DNA of 6,953 bases. Source: Methanobacteriota archaeon. GTDB taxonomy: Archaea; Thermoplasmatota; Poseidoniia; Poseidoniales; Thalassarchaeaceae. The stretch's first letter is position 1, and each line of letters starts with the position of its first letter. Positions 1-5,175 of this stretch are shown piece by piece. The notes beneath the pieces were generated by a model. That model was not told the DNA's origin and did no database searches. It saw only the letters and a program-made list of their open reading frames with translations. The stretch spans positions 16,957 through 23,909 of the forward strand of contig PATZ01000032.1 of NCBI GenBank assembly GCA_002712575.1, in the 5' to 3' direction. A program made the translations under genes and the position numbers.

Positions 1-530
1 ACTTCAAAATGATCATGGAAGGATAATTGGTCTACTGGAGCTGTTATTCCGTAACCTCTAGCCTCAACAACCAAATCCCATTCTCCTAAAATGAAATCAC
101 TCTTTCCGAATGTGAATCTTTCCAAAGGATAATCCTGTGTTGCTCTTGCTTCCCAAAATGGAGAGGAAATGTCTCTTGTTCCCGGTTGCCATAATTTAAC
201 ATCAACATACCGTACCTCATTTGTTTCATTCCCTATTAGATCTTCTATATATGTCGAATATGGTAATTGTGCACGAAATTCAATAACAAGTTTCGAAACT
301 GTTTCATCGAATAGAATCGTAGTCTCGTTAGAGTACATGATTGTATTTACGGCGGTTGATGAATCAAAAGTATAATCCCAACCAAATCTATCTTCCTTCT
401 CGATTAATACAGGTTCTTCACGCATATCTTCTATCATTTCACGTTGCATAGCTAAGCTAAGGCAACCACTGGTAGTGATACAAACAAGCATTATTGCAAC
501 TAGTGATTGAACTGAACTAGTTCGCCTCAT
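1..530 (-). CDS. Putative secreted lipoprotein of unknown function (C-terminus beyond the left edge)
   Basis: The frame is open from the ATG at 530 to the window edge, giving 176 visible residues with no stop. The N-terminus looks like a lipoprotein signal: a basic MRR start, a hydrophobic stretch (SLVAIMLVCITT) and a lipobox-like TSGC with the candidate lipidated cysteine at residue 23. The mature part starts with a charged segment rich in Glu, Met and Arg. It continues as alternating hydrophobic/polar stretches (for example ILFDETVSKLVIEFRA and GEWDLVVEARGYG) that suggest a beta-sandwich on the outer face of the membrane. I recognise no family or catalytic motif. No clear Shine-Dalgarno sequence precedes the ATG. 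It starts 18 bases after the stop of the small ORF at 549-671, so the two may share the TATA box at 715-727. The lipid anchor is inferred from the motif only; an uncleaved N-terminal anchor is the alternative. Confidence 0.72.
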   Translation of the reverse strand, partial: MRRTSSVQSLVAIMLVCITTSGCLSLAMQREMIEDMREEPVLIEKEDRFGWDYTFDSSTAVNTIMYSNETTILFDETVSKLVIEFRAQLPYSTYIEDLIGNETNEVRYVDVKLWQPGTRDISSPFWEARATQDYPLERFTFGKSDFILGEWDLVVEARGYGITAPVDQLSFHDHFE

Positions 531-548
531 GTTTTGGCGGATACTGCC

Positions 549-671
549 CTATAATTTCAAACCACGTATTATTGGTGCCTCTCGGTACTCATAGGGAACG
601 TCAATACCATATGGCTCAGTAAACCCTTTTGTCGTCATTGAGGCGTATTGAGCCAAAAAGACATAGGACAT
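549..671 (-). CDS. Possible 40-residue small protein, unknown function
   Basis: This short ORF runs from an ATG at 671 to a TAG at 549-551. It begins with a hydrophobic segment (MSYVFLAQYASM) and ends with a polar, Tyr/Pro-rich tail (EPYGIDVPYEYREAP, then IIRGLKL). The reading frame stays open upstream to about position 745, but that part has no ATG and crosses the TATA box at 715-727. The ATG at 671, about 50 bases downstream of that TATA box, is therefore the sensible start. Only a weak AGG-like element precedes it. It lies between the FKBP gene and the lipoprotein, 18 bases upstream of the latter, and could be its operon partner. It may instead be untranslated leader of the lipoprotein mRNA. 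I recognise no family. Confidence 0.4.
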   Translation of the reverse strand: MSYVFLAQYASMTTKGFTEPYGIDVPYEYREAPIIRGLKL

Positions 672-714
672 AAACCTAGTAACTGCTAAAGTTGACGATA
701 AGATATCAATAATA

Positions 715-727
715 GGAAGTATAAATA
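715..727 (-). promoter_or_regulatory. Archaeal TATA-box promoter for the small ORF and lipoprotein
   Basis: Read on the minus strand this is TATTTATACTTCC, a good match to the archaeal TATA box (core TTTATA at 720-725). It begins five bases after the FKBP stop codon. A start of transcription about 25 bases downstream would fall near 695-700. That leaves a leader of roughly 25 bases before the ATG at 671 and about 165 bases before the lipoprotein ATG at 530. Nearly the same string occurs upstream of the FKBP gene at 1484-1497. Confidence 0.6.
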
Positions 728-732
728 TGAAA

Positions 733-1425
733 TTATTCTTCTTCTATAGTGCGTGGTTTGTGAACCTCACGAAAGATTACAACACCAACGCCGAGGCTTT
801 CTCGTATTGTTTGAACTAAAGAAAATTTTGCATATGGCCAATTCTGATCATAAGAAATTTCTTCTGGCAAGGTTACTGTTAAGTCATCACCTTCAAATTC
901 TACTTCAAAGTCCTCACGACCAGTATTCATTTTTAGTAATGTTTCAACTTGTTCATTACGATCCTCGACTACTTTTACTATTTTGTAATCATATCTTAGT
1001 TTAACTCCTGCTAATGGATGATTATAGTCAATTCTTGCCCTTCCTGCGCTAAGAAATTGTAGAGTTCCAGTTCTCCCTCCTATTTCTACAGGGCCACCTA
1101 TATGCAATGTATTGGGATCACGGACACTCTTTAATAGCACATTTTGAGAAATAGTTTCAATTAAACTCTGGTCACGTTCTCCATATGCATCTATTGCTTC
1201 GATATCAAAATTATAATCAGTTTCTGCTTCGGCATCTTCTAAATGAGTTTCAAAACCTTTTATCAAACGTCCTGAACCAACAATAGTAATCATTGGTATG
1301 TATGTACGATTTTCATCAAAAACTTCATGTTCTTTCGCAACCTCTTCTCTAGTAGTCTCGATTAATTTCTCTGTATTAGCATTAAATAAGTCATAATCAA
1401 TGTGAATAATTGAACCTTGTTCCAT
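733..1425 (-). CDS. FKBP-type (SlyD-like) peptidyl-prolyl cis-trans isomerase, long archaeal form
   Basis: This 230-residue protein should catalyse cis-trans isomerisation of peptidyl-proline bonds and act as a folding chaperone in the cytoplasm; no signal peptide is visible. The FKBP fold occupies about residues 1-150. It starts with a strand typical of the family (SIIHIDYDLF), has the active-site segment GSGRLIKGFETHLEDAE at 50-66, and closes with YNHPLAGVKLRYDYKIVKV at 134-152. Between AYGERD (80-85) and about residue 132 lies the 'insert-in-flap' region found in SlyD and archaeal FKBPs, which carries chaperone activity. Residues about 153-230 form the additional C-terminal domain of the larger (about 26 kDa) archaeal FKBPs. 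The His/Cys-rich metal-binding tail of E. coli SlyD is absent; the end is acidic (TIEEE). The start is well set: strong Shine-Dalgarno at 1433-1439, and an in-frame stop just upstream rules out a longer form. It has its own TATA box, so it is probably transcribed separately from ccmF. Confidence 0.94.
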   Translation of the reverse strand: MEQGSIIHIDYDLFNANTEKLIETTREEVAKEHEVFDENRTYIPMITIVGSGRLIKGFETHLEDAEAETDYNFDIEAIDAYGERDQSLIETISQNVLLKSVRDPNTLHIGGPVEIGGRTGTLQFLSAGRARIDYNHPLAGVKLRYDYKIVKVVEDRNEQVETLLKMNTGREDFEVEFEGDDLTVTLPEEISYDQNWPYAKFSLVQTIRESLGVGVVIFREVHKPRTIEEE

Positions 1426-1432
1426 TCTATTG

Positions 1433-1439
1433 CCTCCCC
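1433..1439 (-). promoter_or_regulatory. Strong Shine-Dalgarno sequence of the FKBP gene
   Basis: On the minus strand this reads GGGGAGG, followed by seven bases and then the ATG at 1425. It is the only strong ribosome binding site seen in the window and fixes the FKBP start. The other genes have weak or no such sites, which suggests leaderless or coupled translation for some of them. Confidence 0.75.
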
Positions 1440-1483
1440 GGACGACTCGGCGACTTGCTTACCCTTTTTCATTCAAACGGTTT

Positions 1484-1497
1484 GGAAAGTATAAATA
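1484..1497 (-). promoter_or_regulatory. Archaeal TATA-box promoter for the FKBP gene
   Basis: On the minus strand this reads TATTTATACTTTCC, with the TTTATA core at 1490-1495, four bases after the ccmF stop codon. Transcription would be expected to start about 25 bases downstream, near 1465. That gives a leader of about 40 bases, which includes the Shine-Dalgarno site at 1433-1439. The motif and its placement directly after a stop codon closely match the element at 715-727. Confidence 0.6.
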
Positions 1498-1501
1498 ATT
1501 A

Positions 1502-3874
1502 TTATTGTTTTTCCAATTTTTTCTTGCCGATACTGTCTGAAGATATTGAAAAAATGCTTCCAAGCATGATTATTGACCATCCCAACCAAACCAAATGACT
1601 GCCGGGGAGAGAATGAATTGTAACTCTAACTCTGTCAACTTCTTCTGATTGTCCGAATGTCATCCATTCAAGAAGTTCTTGAGATTGGTAGAAGTCTAAT
1701 ATTACTATAGTATCTCCATAAATTGTGGAGAATCTGTCTACTTCAGATCTTGGAGAAACATCATTACCGGTGATAAATCTCAACATACCAGGAGATATTT
1801 CTGCTATTTTTTCTCCATCCTCGAAAACATCTATGACTATTCCAATATATCCATCTCCTATTGAATAGGGATATTGATCTTCATTGGCTGAAAATTTCTC
1901 TACATCAGTAAAAATAAATTCATATCCATTATGTTCTATTGGCTCATCTTTGACTAAGGTTACTAAGTGTGACGGATCTGTTCTGTCTATCATAGTTGTT
2001 GTAAAAACGTGTCCAATCAACAGTAATAATATTCCAAAGTGGGCTAAATGTGATCCAAATAGTCTTAGCCTTATTGGAGAGTTTTTTGAATAAGAATGAG
2101 AAAAAAGTTTGACTGATGTTGAATATAATTGTTTTATTGTTGGAGGAATTGCAAATATTAGCCATGTTAAAATAAAAAGACCTAAAGAACCTCTTGAAAT
2201 TCCAGATGTTACACTTAACTCTGGATCTCCTGGTAAGTATATCTGATCGGAAATATAAGCAAAAAAGATAGAAAGCAAGAGAGTGGAAGCAATTAGAATA
2301 TTTCCATTACGAGAGTTAACAGAATTACCCCAAGCATACAAAGTAAGTCCTAATGCAAGCAAAGCAATTAAAGGAGCTCCATAAAATTCATGTGCTAAAA
2401 TATTACTTCCTTCTATTTCAACAGTCAGGAGCATCCATGTTAATAGTAGAAAAGTTGCTCCACCATACCAAGGAATGGTTCGTGCAATTCTTGTTCTTTC
2501 TGACGTTTTTTTAAAGGGCTTTAATAAAACTGAAAAATCTTCTTCATCTGATAAAAACCAGGGAATTAGGAATGGTATCATACCAAAAAATGCTTGATAA
2601 GTATTAGAAGACCATGACCAATTTGAATAAAGCATCAATATAATTCCAGCTATAATCCAATGAAAAGCTGGTTTCTTTGATGAAGAATTGAGAGTTAAAA
2701 ATAATAAAGAAGTTCCAACAACTAGAACAGAACTTGCGCCAATATTAATCGAAACCAATACAAAGGTAATCAAAAGAAACCAAGATAGAAGATTATTTTC
2801 TTGGAAGAATGAAGTATCATTCTCAGAAAATAGAATATTTTTCTGTTCCCTGTAGAAGTGAAAAATTGTAAATATACCTAAAAATACTAAGGCAACAAGA
2901 TAAGCCAAGATTTCTAGGCCAATGGGACTTAAATCTGAGATATTTAATATTCTGAGATATGGATCTTGAGGAAGTACTGTTCCTTCATTACCAACAAATG
3001 CATGTACAGAGGACCAAACTCCATTTGCCCGCGTAACTAAAGTTGCATGTAGAGTAAGCATCCCTGTAATTAATGCCAATGCAGGCAAGGAAGACATATT
3101 ATCTGATGAATGTTTTTTTGCTCTTGCATGAATTATCAGTAGTAAAGTTAACCAAGGAAGTAAAGAACCTGTTTCTACTGGATCCCAAGCCCAATAACCG
3201 CCCCAATCAAGAACGGTGTAGGCCCATAAACCTCCGAGTCCTATACCAAGCGTACCGATAAAAAACCCAGCACGTGCCCATGGAATTAAATTTGAATGAA
3301 TAATATCATTAGGTGTTTTCTGAATTATTCCAGATAATGCAATACTTGCAACAGCGATACATAATGAATAATATGCAAAAACTATTGGTGGATGAATTAC
3401 CATTAAGTTAGTTTGTAGTAATGGATTTAACTCGCCATCAATTCCCTGATATGAAGAAAATGGATTTAATAACCAAGAAATAAATAATAAATATAAAATC
3501 CAAGAATGTAAAATGCGTATTAGTAAATTGTCATATTTATGAAATATTGATATCAACCATGTAACTAAAGACATTAGAAATACCCAAAGCAATAGTGGAC
3601 CAGCACGCCCGCCCCATACTGCTGAAATTCTATAAAAAGTAGGTAGGTTTTCTCCTCCATATTCAGAAACAAGCCTCAAAGATTGGATATCAAATAAGAA
3701 TGCATATACTAATAAAAAAAAAGGCAATATTTGAAATAAAAATATAATATTAGTTTGCTTTAATGTATTTTTCTTAGTATTAAATATGCTATATGCAGAT
3801 AGGGCGGCTGCTAGAAAAATAGAAATCTGGCCCAATAGCGAAAAGATTGAATCACCAGCCGTAATACTTAGCAC
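1502..3874 (-). CDS. ccmF: Cytochrome c maturation haem lyase CcmF (enlarged form)
   Basis: CcmF is the membrane haem lyase subunit of cytochrome c maturation system I; it receives haem from CcmE and helps attach it to apocytochrome c outside the membrane. The hallmark WWD domain is at residues 224-241 (WGGYWAWDPVE then PWL). All four expected haem-ligand histidines have candidates: H161 (VIHPP), H249 (LLIIHARAK), H291 (SSVHAF) and H612 (HLAHFG). The N-terminal motif is YRISAVWGGRAGPLLLW, where E. coli-type proteins have WGxHEGS. Many membrane segments are evident. An outer-face C-terminal region (about 625-757) ends with a further membrane helix. At 790 residues it is longer than the roughly 650 of E. 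coli CcmF, and the extra length lies between H291 and H612. The start is a GTG at 3872-3874, just after an in-frame stop; it overlaps the upstream reductase gene by 23 bases, suggesting co-transcription and coupled translation. No other ccm gene is present in the window. Confidence 0.95.
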   Translation of the reverse strand: MLSITAGDSIFSLLGQISIFLAAALSAYSIFNTKKNTLKQTNIIFLFQILPFFLLVYAFLFDIQSLRLVSEYGGENLPTFYRISAVWGGRAGPLLLWVFLMSLVTWLISIFHKYDNLLIRILHSWILYLLFISWLLNPFSSYQGIDGELNPLLQTNLMVIHPPIVFAYYSLCIAVASIALSGIIQKTPNDIIHSNLIPWARAGFFIGTLGIGLGGLWAYTVLDWGGYWAWDPVETGSLLPWLTLLLIIHARAKKHSSDNMSSLPALALITGMLTLHATLVTRANGVWSSVHAFVGNEGTVLPQDPYLRILNISDLSPIGLEILAYLVALVFLGIFTIFHFYREQKNILFSENDTSFFQENNLLSWFLLITFVLVSINIGASSVLVVGTSLLFLTLNSSSKKPAFHWIIAGIILMLYSNWSWSSNTYQAFFGMIPFLIPWFLSDEEDFSVLLKPFKKTSERTRIARTIPWYGGATFLLLTWMLLTVEIEGSNILAHEFYGAPLIALLALGLTLYAWGNSVNSRNGNILIASTLLLSIFFAYISDQIYLPGDPELSVTSGISRGSLGLFILTWLIFAIPPTIKQLYSTSVKLFSHSYSKNSPIRLRLFGSHLAHFGILLLLIGHVFTTTMIDRTDPSHLVTLVKDEPIEHNGYEFIFTDVEKFSANEDQYPYSIGDGYIGIVIDVFEDGEKIAEISPGMLRFITGNDVSPRSEVDRFSTIYGDTIVILDFYQSQELLEWMTFGQSEEVDRVRVTIHSLPGSHLVWLGWSIIMLGSIFSISSDSIGKKKLEKQ

Positions 3875-5087
3875 GGGAATAACCGAATGACAACATAGCA
3901 GGAATTATACGTTTAACATATAATTTTGGCCTACGAATTAGTATTTTCAAACAGACCAATAATTTTCCATGTGGCCCCATATTACTCATCTCGTCTGGAA
4001 AACACTGTGCCATGAGAGACATATCGTCTTCTGATAGATTAAAAAGGGCTGTTTTTCCACTTAATATCTTGTTATATGGAGGAAATTCATTTTTCCATAA
4101 ACTGGTATACTCGGCTAAATAATCTGCAGTCAGGTTTCCAGATGTGATTGCTTTAACAGCTGTCTGTGCAGCAAATACTGCAGATTTTAATGCAAGATGA
4201 GAACCTCCTTCAAAAAGAGGTGAGGTGAATCCGGCTGCATCACCTATCAACATTAAGCCATCAGCATGTGTGTTTTCATGTGGCCCAGAAATTGGAATTG
4301 TACCTCCAAAAGCAGGATTTCCTTTTGTTTTCCAAGAAGGAGATACCTGTTCTAGATTTTTGAAGTGAGTATCTTTAATAAAATCATCAAGTGATTTCTT
4401 TGTTCGAGATTTGTTTTCTGTAACTAATCCCACATTGGCTCTTCCGTCACTTTTTGGAATCATCCAGACATATCCTTTTTCGACATATTTTGGCCAAATA
4501 TAAAAATCAAGATAGTCATCAGTAGGAACCTCTAACATCTCATATTGCATACCTGCAATAACATTTGGTCGAGGATTTAAATTCAAAATTTTTGAAGACA
4601 CTCCGGCTACCCCAGATGCATCAATAACTACTTTTGCTTCGATGGGGAAATTATCACCCTTTCCATTGCATCTCCATCCAATAAATTCTCCTCCATCATA
4701 CAATTTTTCCATAGAATTTACTTTATGACCAAGGCATAATTCTGCTCCTTGTGAAACTGCCTCTTCACATATCCAGCGCTCAAATAAATGCTTTTCTAGT
4801 ACATATCCTTCCTCTGTTAATTTCTTTTCAGTGCCATCTGGAAATATTACACGAATACCATGTACACGTTTGCTTATGACATGAGGAGGGAGATCTAATT
4901 CTAAATTAGCACAAGCAACATCAGATATGCATTCTCCACAATGAACAGGAGTACCTATCTCATCATGGTCTTCAATTAAGATTGTAGAAAGGCCAGATCT
5001 TGCACTATGTAATGCAGCATTTCCCCCACCGGGTCCAGCACCAATCACCAAGACATCGTACATCGTACTGTCGTCCGCCATGGTCAT
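3852..5087 (-). CDS. Geranylgeranyl reductase family FAD-dependent oxidoreductase
   Basis: Members of this family reduce isoprenoid double bonds: geranylgeranyl chains of archaeal membrane lipids, chlorophyll or tocopherol side chains, or menaquinone tails (MenJ type). The N-terminal FAD-binding motif is DVLVIGAGPGGGNAA (11-25). It is followed by the family motif GTPVHCGE (45-52), whose Cys50 matches the conserved cysteine of archaeal enzymes. GYVWMIPK (205-212) fits the family's Y-x-W-x-F-P-K substrate-site motif. GDAAGFTSPLFEGG (282-295) is the second FAD-binding motif. The length of 411 residues is normal and no membrane helix is needed; it probably acts at the inner membrane face. The start is uncertain: in-frame ATGs lie at 5087, 5081 and 5063, none with a good Shine-Dalgarno site, and many relatives begin only a few residues before YDV. 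It is the first gene of a unit with ccmF, and a UbiD decarboxylase diverges upstream. The lipid-versus-quinone substrate cannot be decided from sequence alone. Confidence 0.92.
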   Translation of the reverse strand: MTMADDSTMYDVLVIGAGPGGGNAALHSARSGLSTILIEDHDEIGTPVHCGECISDVACANLELDLPPHVISKRVHGIRVIFPDGTEKKLTEEGYVLEKHLFERWICEEAVSQGAELCLGHKVNSMEKLYDGGEFIGWRCNGKGDNFPIEAKVVIDASGVAGVSSKILNLNPRPNVIAGMQYEMLEVPTDDYLDFYIWPKYVEKGYVWMIPKSDGRANVGLVTENKSRTKKSLDDFIKDTHFKNLEQVSPSWKTKGNPAFGGTIPISGPHENTHADGLMLIGDAAGFTSPLFEGGSHLALKSAVFAAQTAVKAITSGNLTADYLAEYTSLWKNEFPPYNKILSGKTALFNLSEDDMSLMAQCFPDEMSNMGPHGKLLVCLKILIRRPKLYVKRIIPAMLSFGYSRAKYYGW

Positions 5088-5175
5088 CCGAGAAGGTTAG
5101 TATCAAAGAATCTCTCGGTCAAAAGTGCATGGTGAAAAGCGAACCTTCATGATTATTAGAGTTCGTCGAGGACAT
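5088..5175. promoter_or_regulatory. Divergent intergenic region between the prenyl reductase and UbiD-family genes
   Basis: This 88-base spacer must hold the starts of transcription for both divergent genes, but no TATA box as good as those at 715-727 and 1484-1497 is visible on either strand. It contains a perfect 6-base inverted repeat, CCGAGA at 5088-5093 and TCTCGG at 5113-5118, separated by 19 bases. This could be an operator-like site or chance. Its size depends on the chosen starts: the UbiD frame is open back to 5101 with an ATG at 5149 and a GTG at 5125. Confidence 0.35.

Noticed and set aside
169..375. 68-codon open frame on the plus strand
   Set aside because: It lies wholly opposite the lipoprotein gene, has no family resemblance, and the minus-strand frame has a signal peptide and continues across the whole region.
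753..1004. 83-codon plus-strand open frame rich in Leu and His
   Set aside because: It is antisense to the well-recognised FKBP gene and its composition is what an antisense frame of acidic coding sequence would give.
1365..1472. Short frame on the minus strand starting MKKGKQVAESSGE that overlaps the FKBP start
   Set aside because: It starts at or very near the predicted transcription start, overlaps the FKBP coding region in another frame and resembles nothing. The strong Shine-Dalgarno site at 1433-1439 serves the FKBP ATG.
5101..5175. Upstream extension of the UbiD frame (ATG 5149 or GTG 5125)
   Set aside because: The extra residues are basic and not expected for the family. The ATG at 5176 gives the usual N-terminus and is preceded by GAGGA, so it was preferred, though ATG 5149 cannot be excluded.
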